Below, one piece after another: positions 22,983-34,326 of a DNA stretch of 64,000 bases. The DNA lies in NCBI GenBank assembly GCA_010015745.1, contig ML978271.1, forward strand, positions 33,765 through 97,764, read 5' to 3'. Both the position numbers and the translations under genes were made by a program. The notes under the pieces are model-generated. The model did no database searches, had not been told where the DNA came from, and saw only the letters and a list, made by a program, of their open reading frames with translations. The stretch comes from Setomelanomma holmii (lineage: Eukaryota; Ascomycota; Dothideomycetes; Pleosporales; Phaeosphaeriaceae). How positions within the stretch are numbered: the stretch's first letter is position 1; every line of letters starts with the position of its first letter.

Positions 22983-24328
22983 TCAATTCCATCTCTGAAA
23001 ACTCGCCTCCGGCACCTTCACCTCAATCCTCCTCTCATCCTCACTACTTCTCCTGTCCCACTCACACCTTACCAATGCCTCATGACTCCTCTCCCTCGTC
23101 AACCTCTCAAACTCAATGTCCGTATCCACACACTTCGTTACATCGCCTCTCTTCGCGCTCCCGCTGACACTTCCAACAACTCCCACGCCCCGACTTCCAC
23201 ATCCCTCCGCATAGCCCCGCTTACCGCCGTTGTTCGATGAATACGACGGATACGTTGTAACGGTCTGGCCACGCACTCGCCTCACTACGCGACGCACGTG
23301 TTTGACGAACGCGGGCAGGACGGGTAAACAAGCAGCCAGAAACCCGAACATGAGTTCCGGCTCGACCCATTTACCCATTTGGCCCGCAACAAACGTCACG
23401 TCTGTTGCGTAGTACAATTTGATGGCGAAGTACAGCCGAAACGCTGATGCTGTGCACGCTAGGAGACCGATCATGAACACGATGCTCAGCCCGAATCTGC
23501 GCCGGCGATCAAGATTCAGGCTCCATATGACGGGTTGCGGGAGCAAAACGGTGATCAAGTCGCTCAGCGTATTGATACTTGCTGAAATAATGTGCACGAT
23601 GAGATGGTGTGGTCCACAGGTGCCGGGGACGCGGAAGTCCCATACTTTGTGGAGGGGGCGGCAGGTGAGGAACTGGAAGAAGAAGAGCGCGAGGTAGAAT
23701 GCTACGTTGAGGAAGAGGAAGAAGTCGATTGTGAGGCGGAGGAGGCGAGATCGAGTGGACTTGGTGGACGAGGTGGAGATGCGCGGGAGCACGATGCGCC
23801 GGATTTGGAGGATGATGGCGACTTTGAGGGTGAGGGCGACGACGGCGTATATGGCTGATGAGAGGTGGAAGAGCTGTGGTGGTCATGAGTATACATTGTT
23901 TGGGAGGTATGGTCTTGCTAGGGCCAAAGTACCTTTGCGTTGAGTATTGCAAATGCGGTTGTAACGTTCCATTGATGTATGCCGAATGGAAGGTTCTCTA
24001 ACTGGAAGATGAGGACGTGGAAACCGGCGAACGCGAGCCAAGATGCAAGTAGCCACCCTTTTGAGTATCAGCACGGTAAAGAGTAACTTCAACGAGATCG
24101 TTCAATGTCGGGAAAATGGCAATGGCGCTTACAGTCCTCAACGAACATGTTTCGTACAACGATGTGCTTCGTGTATAAACGCATCCATACTGCCAGAGTC
24201 ACCAGAATGAGTTGCAGAACCGCGACTCCAGGTGCTCTCAAGCTAGGAGGGTCTTGGAAGTTTGGTATGACGCAGGGAGGTGGAGCGAGAGCGGGAAGGT
24301 TGAGGAACTCCTCAGAGTCTAGCTGCAT
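22983..24328 (-). CDS. SAT4/PTH11-type integral membrane (rhodopsin-domain) protein
   Basis: Exons 24328-24133, 24057-23933 and 23873-22983 give 403 residues, with splice phases agreeing. Seven hydrophobic segments can be followed, including VLQLILVTLAVWMRLY, LLASWLAFAGFHVLIF, AIYAVVALTLKVAII, LFLNVAFYLALFFFQFL, IISASINTLSDLITVLLP and FGLSIVFMIGLLACTASAFR. FQFLTCRPLHKVWDF and the later TCGPHH give the usual Cys pair of the fungal rhodopsin-domain family (C-x-P ... W ... C). PQPVIWSLNLDRRRRFGL is the typical loop before helix six. The C-terminal tail (~110 residues) is basic and Ser-rich and probably cytosolic. The family includes PTH11-like receptors, but most members have no known ligand. 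An in-frame ATG 39 bases further upstream is an alternative start. Confidence 0.88.
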
Positions 24329-25107
24329 TGTGCTGGATGCTCCTCTGTGTTGTATGAGGCATTGCATTCAATCTCTGTTCTGGTTAAGGACGTTTGCAAA
24401 AATTGATGTATGAACCATGAAACCCTGAGTGCGGTGATGCCTGATGCGAAGAGCGCCATTGAGTGCTGATGCAGTGCACGGCAAGCATGCTGCCGATGCT
24501 CACAGATTCCAGGCTGCATGTCGACGGTACGCATTCGGGGCGCGTCCTTCATCTACCTCGGTCTCATGAGACGGTTGGGTCGTTCACCCATGCAGTATAA
24601 AGATGGGAACCATTGGCGGAAAAAGCGGCGTAGTACCTCTTTCGCTCTCATTGTCGCCATGGATTGAGAACAGCCAGGACCGCCCGCCACTAATAAGCAA
24701 GAACGTGTGCAACGGGATGAGGCGAAATCTTTGTCATGTTGGTGCGACAATCTGACATGCAGTTTCTCCATTAAGGCTCGTGGCTCAAGCCCTGCGTCTG
24801 GGAGCACAAAGGTTGAGTTTCGCATCGTATGCATCTTATTGGAATGATGTACCTTCATCACGGTGAGTAAGACTCCACCCCTTGACTGAAACTGGTCTGC
24901 GATGTGAACATTAGATGCATTGGATGCTGCAAGCCCTCCCGTTGTTGCTGTGAAGATATTGTACTTGGCCTAGTATGTTGTAGGACTACCAATAGTATGG
25001 AGCGTCAGTAAGCGACTCCGCATCGACTTCCCCGGACCAGGATTCGGGACGGCAGGACCTGCGTGTCCAAGAGATGGGGTTCCTGAAACATACCAAGGTC
25101 GATCACA
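24329..25107. other. intergenic
   Basis: 779 bp between two minus-strand genes. Short open frames only; nothing with a recognisable domain. Confidence 0.45.
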
Positions 25108-28059
25108 TCAGCGCCGCCGAAACTTTGATTTCGCCCCAATCACTGGCCTTTTCACAACGCCGTCTTCTACCTCTCTCTTCTTGTTTAGGACAGCCTTCTT
25201 GATCAGTGGCCCATTCTCTTCTTCTACGATTCTGCGCTCTTCTCGTGCCTTGTCTTCCGCCATCTTAGCTTCAAGTTCTGCTTTGCGATTGAACTCAGTC
25301 TCCATGACGCGCTTGTCGCGTGCGGAATAGCCCTTCTCCTTGATCGAGTAGAAGACTGCTCCTAGATCCGCGAGCCAATGTGGATCGACAGACGTGACAC
25401 AGGACATGTACTCCTTTGATGTAAGGATGAGTTCGTGGTACACCACGTAATCTGGCAGATATCCCAAGCCGTATAGCGCACTTGTTGGGTGCAACTGGAT
25501 CGTGACGCTCGTGCGGAGATTGATGTACTCGCCAATGCCCTTGACTTTGGCCGCTTGGTGGTAGTATCCTGAGCAGATACATTTGCGCAGAATATCCCAG
25601 TCTGTACCACAGCTCACAAGCGGCATCTTCTGCTTCTCCATGATGTCGCGAATCTGGTCTCGAATCTCCTTTGCTCGGCGGAGAGCCTTCGGGTGCAAGA
25701 AATGGCGCACGCACCAACCATCCGAGTGACCATTGACTTTCCACTGCGTATATATGTGCAGGAGAGTCAGGTGGTCGGATTCAGGCACGAAGAACTTTTC
25801 ATGTGCTGCGTCTGACTCCTCTTGACGCTCCTTTGGCCGGTAAAGGACGCTAGGTACCGAAAGCATCGCCACAATAGTCAGCATCTCCTCGCTACACTCA
25901 TACTCTACAGCTGTTATAACGAGCTTTGCAAGCGAAGGGTCCATCGGGAAGGCTGTCATCGTGCGACCAAGCGAAGTGAGATCACCAATGTTGTCCAGCG
26001 CACCAAGTGCCCATAGATCGAAAAGTGAAGTCGTGATGGTGTCTTGAGGTGGTGGGTCCATGAAGTCAAAGTCAAGAAGATCTTTGACACCAAGTGACTT
26101 CAACAGAAGGACGGTGTTTGCCAGATTTGTCCGTTGAATCTCAGGAATAGTCTGGATGTAGAATTCGTCTCTGAACGCCCTCTCGGTGTAAAGATGGAAG
26201 CATTTTCCAGGTCCCGTTCGTCCTGCGCGACCGGCGCGCTGCGATGCGTTCGCTTGTGAAATTGGCGTGATCTGTAGAGTGTCCATGCCCATCTTCGGGT
26301 TGTAGACTTTGAGCTTAGAGAAGCCCGAGTCAACAACGTACATGATACCATCAACCGTCAAACTCGTCTCTGCAATGTTTGTAGCGACGATGACCTTGCG
26401 CACGCCCGGAGCAGCCCGGTCGAAAATTTTAGCCTGTAGGTCTGCAGGCATCTGACTGTAGATAGGCAAGATACTGAGCTTCGGAGGATCGTTGAGAAGC
26501 TTGAGTCGTTCGGCGACAAGCTCGCAGGTGATCTCGATATCTTCCTGACCAGTCATAAAGACCAGAATATCGCCAGGTCCTTGAGATACGTGAATCGCCA
26601 AGACTTGCTTCACGGCACTGTCAACATAATCCTCACATGGCGATCGGGAGTACTGAATGTCGACAGGAAACGTGCGTCCTGGAATGATGAACTCAGGGGC
26701 GCCTCCATAGAAGCGCGAGAAGCGGTCGGCGTTCATCGTTGCAGAAGTGACGATCAGCTTGAGGTCGCGCCTTCGAGCAAGCACCTTTTTGATTAGGCCC
26801 ATCAACACGTCCGTATTGAGAGCTCTCTCGTGGGCCTCGTCCATGATGATGCAGGAGTATCTGTCCAGATCCGGCTCGTTGAGCGACTCTCGAAGTAAGA
26901 CACCATCAGTCATGTACTTGATCTTGGTTTCTTTGCTGGTGCAATCCTCGAAACGAATTGCATAGCCCACTAGCCCCCCCAATTTGACCTCCATCTCTTC
27001 GCTGACTCGCTTCGCGACGCTCATGGCTGCTACGCGTCGTGGCTGCGTACATCCAATGAGACCCTGGTTAGCATAACCATCCTCATATAAGAATTGAGTC
27101 AACTGCGTTGTCTTTCCTGATCCTGTCTGGCCGACCACTATAATGACTTGGTTGTCTCGGATGACTCGAAGCAGATCTTCGCGCACTGCAAATGCAGGTA
27201 GGTACTGTCTTTGCTCTCTGAGCGTTTTGCTTTTGCTGAAGGCGCTCGCGCCTTCTTGCTTGCTGAGATGCTTTGCGAATTTACTCCCTCCATTTTTCTC
27301 TTCCTCTCCTGGCATAGGAGCGGCACTGTCTCCATCATCGTCCTTGACACCCATTATGTTGCCCAATGTGGTGCCCTTCGCGCTAGTTGCCTCTTGTGCA
27401 TGTTTCTGGCGCTCTTTCTGCTGCCTCTTTTCCTTCACGACCCGGCTGCCCCTGCGGCTGAACACCGCCATGTCGCTCTGCGGGTCGCGAACAGCCGGTA
27501 CTGGATCGATTTGCTTTGTAAATACCGTCTTTCCGTCCAAGAATGGTGGCTTGAGATCATGAACAAGGATATGTACCCGCATGCCCTCTTCATCATCGTT
27601 GAAGTCATCATCAAAATGCCTTCTTTGCGCCACTCCAGATTGCAGCATGCGGTTGGTCTCCCACGCATCCACGTCTTTCTGCTTCTGCTGTGCTCTCATA
27701 CTGGCTCGATTGTTCTGCTTCTTCTCCGTCAACGTCGCCTCCCTCTGCGCATCCAGCCACGAGCTTTCAGCGCCGCCAAAAGGGTTGTGAGTATCATCGC
27801 CGAAGGTGTGCCCATTCTCCTCGCCGCCGTACCAGTCGCGGTCCAATGCCATGGAATCGAATTCCTCAACCAAAGGCTCGGGGCCCGCAAAGGACTTTTG
27901 GTGTGGAGCAGAGCCATTCTCGTGTATGCGCGGCGTGTGTGCTCGAGATGATGCAGGTGAGTCTCGGTTCTGGTTGGGCTTGCGGAACTTGGGTCGCGGC
28001 GCAATGGAATACTCCTCGGAATCGAGCTTGCGCCGCTTTGGACTGTGGCCTCGGTTCAT
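25108..28059 (-). CDS. PRP16: DEAH-box pre-mRNA splicing helicase Prp16
   Basis: RNA-dependent ATPase that remodels the spliceosome between the two catalytic steps and proofreads splicing. Intron-free, 983 residues. The N-terminal 280 residues are polar and include the Prp16-specific stretch RVHILVHDLKPPFLDGK and ADMAVFSRRGSRVVKEKRQ-like sequence. Helicase motifs by position: I GQTGSGKT 310-317, II DEAH 407-410, III SAT 439-441, V around TNIAETSLTVDG 560, VI QRAGRAGR 607-614. The winged-helix, ratchet and OB-fold regions follow (LLHIYTQWKVNGHSDGWCV; TSVTIQLHPTSALYGLG). The C-terminus is a charged coil ending in RRR. The N-terminal signature separates it from Prp2, Prp22 and Prp43. It is divergent from PWP1 at 154 bp. 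Confidence 0.96.
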   Translation of the reverse strand: MNRGHSPKRRKLDSEEYSIAPRPKFRKPNQNRDSPASSRAHTPRIHENGSAPHQKSFAGPEPLVEEFDSMALDRDWYGGEENGHTFGDDTHNPFGGAESSWLDAQREATLTEKKQNNRASMRAQQKQKDVDAWETNRMLQSGVAQRRHFDDDFNDDEEGMRVHILVHDLKPPFLDGKTVFTKQIDPVPAVRDPQSDMAVFSRRGSRVVKEKRQQKERQKHAQEATSAKGTTLGNIMGVKDDDGDSAAPMPGEEEKNGGSKFAKHLSKQEGASAFSKSKTLREQRQYLPAFAVREDLLRVIRDNQVIIVVGQTGSGKTTQLTQFLYEDGYANQGLIGCTQPRRVAAMSVAKRVSEEMEVKLGGLVGYAIRFEDCTSKETKIKYMTDGVLLRESLNEPDLDRYSCIIMDEAHERALNTDVLMGLIKKVLARRRDLKLIVTSATMNADRFSRFYGGAPEFIIPGRTFPVDIQYSRSPCEDYVDSAVKQVLAIHVSQGPGDILVFMTGQEDIEITCELVAERLKLLNDPPKLSILPIYSQMPADLQAKIFDRAAPGVRKVIVATNIAETSLTVDGIMYVVDSGFSKLKVYNPKMGMDTLQITPISQANASQRAGRAGRTGPGKCFHLYTERAFRDEFYIQTIPEIQRTNLANTVLLLKSLGVKDLLDFDFMDPPPQDTITTSLFDLWALGALDNIGDLTSLGRTMTAFPMDPSLAKLVITAVEYECSEEMLTIVAMLSVPSVLYRPKERQEESDAAHEKFFVPESDHLTLLHIYTQWKVNGHSDGWCVRHFLHPKALRRAKEIRDQIRDIMEKQKMPLVSCGTDWDILRKCICSGYYHQAAKVKGIGEYINLRTSVTIQLHPTSALYGLGYLPDYVVYHELILTSKEYMSCVTSVDPHWLADLGAVFYSIKEKGYSARDKRVMETEFNRKAELEAKMAEDKAREERRIVEEENGPLIKKAVLNKKREVEDGVVKRPVIGAKSKFRRR

Positions 28060-28213
28060 TGTAGCAGGATGTAATTTGTGGTGGAGGATTGGTCGAGGAA
28101 AGGTTGATGCTGGCCGGGAGTCCGCAAAAGTCTTATCGATAATAGCATTATCAAAAAAAGTTGTCCCACCATGCTCTTGCCCACACTGCCTTTACTTTCC
28201 TCACAACTCCACT
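28060..28213. promoter_or_regulatory. 154-bp bidirectional promoter, PRP16 / PWP1
   Basis: Very short interval between divergent starts. It contains the 10-bp palindrome TTATCGATAA at 28133-28142, giving a GATA core on both strands, and ATTATCAAAA just downstream. Use by a GATA factor is inferred. Confidence 0.45.
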
Positions 28214-29907
28214 ATGTCTATGATCACAGCAACCACATGGGTGCCGCGTGGATTTGCGGCGCCCTTTCCCTCCAAATACGAATTCGACGAGGACGAGTAC
28301 GACCGCATATCGAAACTTGCGAACCTGCAATTAGAGGATGCAAAGGAAGACCTAGAAGAAGCGCAGGCCGAAGCTAATGGCAGTAGCAACGGGGCTTCAG
28401 GAAAATCCTCAAAGAAGAAGGACGACGAGTCAGCTCAATCTACCCATGCACAACATACATCTCTGACTACCGTAGGGACGACGACGATGACCTCAAAGAG
28501 TACGATCTCGAGCACTATGATGATGAAGTCGAAGAGGGCAACGGCGATACAATGGCCATGTTTGGCAACGTGAAGAATCTAGTGTTCCACGAAAACGACG
28601 AAGACGACCCATACATCACGATGCAAGGTGGAGACGACGAGGACGACGAGGAGCGAGAAGAACTTCAAATTCTGGCAACCGACAACCTAGTCTTGGCTGG
28701 GCGCATAGAAGACGAGGTTGCGCATCTGGAAGTTTACGTATACGAAGACGAGGACGACAACCTCTACGTACACCACGACATCATGCTGCCTGCGATACCG
28801 CTGGCCGTCGAGTGGCTTGATCTACCGGTCGGAAAGGCAGCGACAGGAAACGATGGCAAAGGCAACTTCGTGGCAATTGGCACAATGGACCCAGATATCG
28901 AGATCTGGAACTTGGACGTCGTAGACAGCATGTACCCGGATGCTGTTCTAGGACAAGGCGCAGAAGACGCAGCCAATGCGGACAAGCCCAAAAAGAAGAA
29001 GAAAAAGAAGTCGAAGAAGGCCAATGACGACTTCCACGTCGACTCGGTCCTCTCCCTGGCCGCCAATCGTCACCACCGAAACCTCCTCGCCTCTTCTTCT
29101 GCAGACAAGACGATCAAGCTGTGGGATCTAAATACAACCAAATGCGCAAAATCTTACTCGTACCACACAGACAAGGTGTGCTCAGTGGCGTGGCATCCGG
29201 TCGAGTCCACCGTGCTACTCAGCGGCAGCTACGATCGAACTGTCGTGGCGGCGGATATGCGCACACCCGATGCGAATGCACCACGATGGGGTGTTGAGAG
29301 TGACGTCGAGACAGTGCGATGGAATCCTCACGATCCGAACTTCTTCTATGTCAGTATCGTGCCAGATGGTAACACAGCACCCTGCTAATGGTCTCAGGTC
29401 TCTACCGAGAACGGTATGATTCATTACCATGACACCCGTAATGCGCCCTCGGATCCCGCTGCCTCAAAGCCCGTCTGGGTGCTACAAGCCCACGACGAGT
29501 CCATCTCCTCGTTCGACATCAACCCAGTCATTCCTGGGTATTTGGTCACAGGCTCAACAGACAAGCAAATAAAGCTGTGGAACATTCAGTCGAGTGGGCC
29601 GAGCATGGTCGTGTCGCGAGACCTTGGGGTAGGACGAGTGTTCTCGACAACTTTCGCGCCCGATCAAGAAGTTGGTTTCCGGCTTGCTGTCGCAGGAAGC
29701 AAAGGCGCGGTTCAGATCTGGGATACGAGCACCAATGCAGCGGTGCGAGCAGCTTTCGCTAGCAAAGTCCCAGCAATCAAGGGCGACGGTAAGGAGCGTC
29801 TTGTTGGCTTGGATGAGCCAGAAACGGACTCGGATACTGAAGAGGGTGAGAGCGACGATGGAGAAGGCGAGGGCGAAGAAAAGGGCTGGGAGAGCATGGA
29901 GGAGTGA
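28214..29907 (+). CDS. PWP1: WD40 ribosome-biogenesis protein PWP1
   Basis: Nucleolar WD-repeat protein acting in rRNA transcription and early ribosome assembly. Exons 28214-28428, 28476-29349 and 29398-29907 give 532 residues. The first intron (GTCAGC donor, CTCTGAC branch, GTAG acceptor, 47 nt) is needed to enter the DLKEYDLEHYDDD frame; the second uses GTCAGT. The start reads MSMITATTWVPRGFAAPFP, matching the family N-terminus. WD repeats are seen at AIGTMDPDIEIWNLD, SSADKTIKLWDL, LSGSYDRTVVAADM, TGSTDKQIKLWNI and AGSKGAVQIWD. Acidic stretches and a KKKKKKKSKK block lie between them. The C-terminus is a Glu/Asp tail. The CCTCTCATC-type extended N-terminus is not used. Good family match. 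Confidence 0.94.
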
Positions 29908-31890
29908 AAGGTGATCATGATACCCCATATGTCCTACTACTTGTCTACGTCTCAAAAAAGGAGGGTCGTAGGTCTATGATGGCTGTTCCGTAGCACTTCC
30001 AGACACTGCGACATGGTAAATCGAAAGAACATTGAGCCATGCGCGTTGCGAGTGCGCACGTGTGGCGTCAGTTTCGGTCATTTCTGCCCTGAGCAGCGAG
30101 TGACGTGGATAACAATCCGGAATTCATCGACGGTATTTCGCCGTCGTGTTTCACGAATTCTCCGCTCATCTTCCTTACCTTACTCTTGCGGCCCCTTCAT
30201 CTCTTTTAGGTTGAGCAACGTCACCATTCTGGGACATGTTTGAGATCTCACTTTCGCAGAAACAGTGTTCATCGCTCGACCACCGGCAGAAGGTCGAGCG
30301 ATGTGGTCATGGAGCTGACAACGCAGTGCGTGCGCGCGACCGACCGTGGAAGAGACGGCTGCCAACCATGTGGCCGGCAGATCATTCGACGATTCAACGA
30401 CATGTCTGGACGGACGCGATGTGGGCCTCACCCACAAACTGCTCCAGGTTCCAATCCAGCACGGCGCACACAGTTGATCGCACCCAACTTGGGGGCCTTG
30501 TCTCCTCGCGTCCACCTGCAGCGTTTCGAAACCCATCACCCGATCTTAGCATTGTCATATGGGATTCTCCACGCCTGTAAGCTGCAGCTCTTTCATCTCT
30601 GGAAAAAGAAGCAGTTCATGCACGCGACTGCAAGGTACGGCTACGAGTGCGCCACCCTGTCACAAGGTTGTCGAGACCGCGCAGATCGAGCTTCGGATGA
30701 CGGGCGACGCCTCAACGCAAATCACTGCAAAACCGTTGGTCGCAAAGAACGCGGATCGAAGTTCGTCCACGGTTATTGAAGTTTCGCGACTGATCGATTA
30801 ATGTCCGACAGTGCTCTTGTCGCCTTTACCTACAATATCGCCGTCAATGCCGTGTCGTACGGCAGGCTCTTGGTTAAGGTTAGGATGCGCTGCGCTCCCA
30901 TCGATGTGTTGAAACACTCCAGGCCTTCGCGCCCAACAAGAGAGCGGGATAAGCAAACACTCGATGGGGGCCCCAGTTAATCTGCGACGTGTTGGCGCCG
31001 ACTTTTGTCCCATGCGTCCACCCCCGATTCGCCCGTTGCTGAAATCGCATCATCCCCTAAACTCTGTCCAGCCGTTTCGACGCCACTAGCAGCGCACCCA
31101 GGCAAACGTCGCGATGCGGTTCGCTGGTGCCTTCCTGTTCTTGGCTGGCATCCCGGTCTCGTCTTCCAATCTTTGGGAGACACCTGGGAAGCCAACGCGG
31201 CTTGTCTAGCCTCCAGGGGTGCTGGTTTTTCCACCCGCATCTTCTCAGCGTCTGCCCTTTTCATCAGGCTCCTCCCTTCTTTACGCGCGCGCCCGTTGGC
31301 TTCATTGCGACATTCACTCCCTCCTTGATCGCGACCTGGTTGTTCGCTCCTTACGACAGCTGGACGTCACATACGCTCTTTGACAGACGACACTTTTTCG
31401 ACTTCACCACCATTCATTCTTCATTCTTCACGCGCTGCAAGCCCAGCCGTATCAACAACAAAAACCCTTACAGTAAACAAAGGAACCTGCGACCATTCTG
31501 AAATCACCTGCAACCTGCGGCTACACCGAAATCAGAAGGCTTATTCTCTGCGACTCTCGGTATCACAAGTACAACTCCGAAGTCAGACTTGGTTGCACGA
31601 CCGAGTGCACGCATCCCCGACGCAACGTCGCAAAGCACAGTGTGACTGGCCTCCGAAACCCTTCTATCGCAGTGCGACAGACGACTCTAGTGCTCAAACG
31701 GAAGCTCACTTGTGGACCTATTCGACCTCGTGCCTCCACGCAAGCAATTTATCCCAGGCATACCCCGCAATACTGCAGCAGTGTTCTCGAAGCAATCAAC
31801 GACAACAAATCTAGGAATTACCGGCCCACAGACCGAAGCACTGGACCCTTTTTGCAATATCCTACATTTCTTCTGAATTAACCCATCAAT
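29908..31890. other. long intergenic region and probable 5' leader
   Basis: Almost 2 kb before the 31891 start. No gene is supported, despite a 179-codon open frame at 30240-30779 that lacks protein-like character. The last ~500 bp (31350-31890) are C/T-rich and A/C-rich, as in long fungal 5' leaders of highly regulated genes. Confidence 0.45.
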
Positions 31891-32724
31891 ATGTCTCTCG
31901 CGCGTGCTGTCACCAAGCGCATCAAGCGCAGCGAAGTGCCGTCGTCACCACCAACCCGGAGCCAAAGTGTCAGGAATCCGTCCACGCAGATTGATCGCAG
32001 CAAAATCTCTCTGCCCATCGCTCTGGTATCGACGACCAACATGCTCAGTTACAACGCTCCGGATCTTCCAAACATGCGAAACGTCTCTTCATCGACAGCT
32101 TCAACTCACTCTTCGGCGGATGACTCGGACCACAGCGCATCGACCAGCCGGTCGCGCGCTTCAACTGTCAACTCGCGCGACACGACTCTCACCGATGCTT
32201 CATCAGTGGACTCATCGCCGACTTCACCAAAGCCAAACCACTTGTCAGGCTATTTCTCCTCTGGCGGAAAGCAGCTGCGAAAGTCTGCCTCAACTACCAG
32301 TCTTCAAAAGGTCAAAGAGGAGCCAGTAGAGCCAGTTCCAGCCATCCCACAGCGGGCGCTTTCCCACAGCAAGCGCGCTCACGAGAAGCTAGCAGCCAAG
32401 CGGTCCCTGCAAAACATCAATCAGAGGGGCAGCATGGGCTCAGTGCGACATTCAAGGGAGCAGCGCTCCTCAGTCGACATGTTCAGCGCGACCATTACAG
32501 AGGAGCAGGTTCACCCCTTTGGCCGAGAATTGGAGCAGCTCAACGAGATTGTTGAAGAGTTTGGAGGCGTTGTTCGAGATGCTGAGACCGAGGCGGATCT
32601 CGCCGTCATGCGATCGAAGAATCTGGCCGCATTTTGCGCCGCTGAATATCTTCAAGAAATCCGACCGCTTTTTAGTGCTCGATTTGGATTCCCACAGCAA
32701 GCACCACCGATGGCCTGGATATAG
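31891..32724 (+). CDS. conserved fungal protein of unknown function, Ser-rich
   Basis: Single exon, 277 residues. The start ATG (MSLARAVTKRIKRSE) follows a stop-free but Met-poor leader. The first 200 residues are basic, then very Ser/Thr-rich (DDSDHSASTSRSRASTVNS), with likely phosphorylation sites and SP/TP pairs. The C-terminal ~65 residues are ordered and probably the conserved core: HPFGRELEQLNEIVEEFGG, then VVRDAETEADLAVMRSKNLA and AAEYLQEIRPLFSARFG, two or three amphipathic helices. No signal peptide or membrane segment. I do not recognise a named domain. The long leader upstream suggests translational or transcriptional control, as seen with morphogenesis regulators, but that is inference. 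Confidence 0.8.
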   Translation: MSLARAVTKRIKRSEVPSSPPTRSQSVRNPSTQIDRSKISLPIALVSTTNMLSYNAPDLPNMRNVSSSTASTHSSADDSDHSASTSRSRASTVNSRDTTLTDASSVDSSPTSPKPNHLSGYFSSGGKQLRKSASTTSLQKVKEEPVEPVPAIPQRALSHSKRAHEKLAAKRSLQNINQRGSMGSVRHSREQRSSVDMFSATITEEQVHPFGRELEQLNEIVEEFGGVVRDAETEADLAVMRSKNLAAFCAAEYLQEIRPLFSARFGFPQQAPPMAWI

Positions 32725-33536
32725 CCAAGCTCCAGTTTCCTACTCAACTCCCCACTGTTTTCCTGACTCTGCTCGATACCATAGACGATGGTCCCCGCTC
32801 TCGCTTCTAGTGTACATATTAGACGGCCTTCCGTTCACGTCTGTCCTTGACCGTAATCGTATTTTTTTTTCTTTTCGTCTGCTGGAATGGTCGGAAGGAA
32901 CGAGATATGGCGTTCCGGAAAATCATCATCAGGCTGGGGATTACATGATCCCCGTCCTATCTCTACGAACTATTTCATGTACGATTCTAGTATCGAATTT
33001 TGGGCTGGCAGTAGGAGGTCGCTGGCTGGGGCGAGGCCCATGTGGAAGATTAAATGAGGCTGTGTTGGATATGTGTGCTTGTACTACATTCAATGCACAT
33101 TGTCTTACTCAGATCTAATGCTTCCAAATATGAAGTATACACTCTACTTCGGAATGTGCCTCTCACTGTGTCTTCTTACCACATATTTTGCGTGTATACG
33201 AAACAGCAGCATGCACGCTGGCGGTTTCGTGCTTATGAACGATTCTCCACGCCTACGCCACGAGGACATGAAGAAAATGGAAGGTGGCATCTTGATTTCA
33301 GCTTGTGCCGACAGTGACGAGCTGGGGTCGGCAGGTGTAATATATGCCGTACATGTCTATGCAGCCATTTCAGGCGTGTGATCGCTCGACGTGGTGGGGT
33401 GATGTCTTAAACCGGACCTCCGTCCCGATTGTGTCAGCGCAGCCCGGGTTCGGAGAAACATCGTCCCATCCCAAGCCCAAGTTTCAATGGACCTCGACGC
33501 AGTACATATCGTCGATTGAGCCGCACCGACGCCATC
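32725..33536. other. intergenic with a weak small open frame
   Basis: 812 bp between same-strand genes. A single 83-codon frame at 33130-33381 begins MKYTLYFGMCLSLCLLTTYF, which would pass as a signal peptide, but nothing else supports a gene. Otherwise 3' and 5' flanks. Confidence 0.35.
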
Positions 33537-34326
33537 ATGATCTGCCGCAACTGTCTCCGAGCTGCTGCAAAGGTTCGTATAACCTCACAGGCTTCCACGC
33601 AAGCATCGCGCTTCTTCACATACTCGTCTCGTCGCCAAACCTCTACACCAAGCACACCATCTCGAACCGTACGGCAGCCCTTCTCAACATCGTCCTGCTC
33701 CTCCGCCAATGCCGCAACATCCACATCCGCCGCGCAACCTTTCAGTGAACCTCTCACACCCGCGCCCTCACCCGAGCTCAAGGGCCAAGCAACAGAAGCC
33801 GCGAAGAAGACTGCCACACCTCTAGTAAAAAGCAGCATACCAGCAGGGACACCGCTAAAGGGCCTGAACTTTGAGAAGAATAAGCAAGATCCTGTCGCGC
33901 TGCCAGACGATGAGTATCCGGAGTGGTTGTGGACGATATTGCAGAGGCAAGAGAAGACTGCGGATGGAGCTGGGCAGGGAGATTTGTTCTGTAAGTACAC
34001 CACCTATCACTCTCACGCAATTCCGCAACTATGCGTTTTGAGCGATTTTTCGTAGAAATGCAACCTGCTAACCCATTCCTACAGCCAAATCCAAGAAACA
34101 GCGCCGAGTCGCCGCGAAACGACTGCGCAAAGAACAAGCCATGAACCCGGGCATGCTGGTCCCGAAAGTACCCATTTACGAACAAACGGTCGATCTGCCT
34201 GCCGGAGACGGTAGTCTGCAGGGTGCAGTGCAAGCGGCGGATGTGAGAGAGGAGTTGACAAAGGCGATGCGCAATAAGCGGCGTGCGACGATTAAGGAGG
34301 CGAATTTCTTGAAGGCGATGGGGTAG
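33537..34326 (+). CDS. MRPL37: mitochondrial large-subunit ribosomal protein mL54
   Basis: Component of the mitochondrial 54S ribosomal subunit. Exons 33537-33990 and 34085-34326 (GTAAGT donor, TGCTAAC branch, TACAG acceptor) give 231 residues. The N-terminus (MICRNCLRAAAKVRI) and the following Ser/Arg-rich ~60 residues form a mitochondrial presequence. The conserved block is GTPLKGLNFEKNKQDPVALPDDEYPEWLWTI, named here by its ends at residues ~101-131; the DxEYPxWLW signature is diagnostic for mL54/MRPL37. The second exon gives KSKKQRRVAAKRLRKEQ and the C-terminal RxxIKxxNFLKxMG. The yeast symbol is used; human MRPL54 is the same protein. Confidence 0.92.

Noticed and set aside
23509..23952. 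147-codon minus frame rich in His/Pro
   Set aside because: Alternate frame of exon 3 of the SAT4-type gene.
27211..27951. 246-codon + strand open frame
   Set aside because: Antisense to the N-terminal half of PRP16, which is unambiguous.
27806..28213. N-terminal extension of PWP1 back to 27806
   Set aside because: It would overlap the PRP16 coding sequence and promoter; the family N-terminus starts at 28214.
30240..30779. 179-codon open frame in the long intergenic region
   Set aside because: No domain, atypical composition, no splice support and competing overlapping frames; judged chance.
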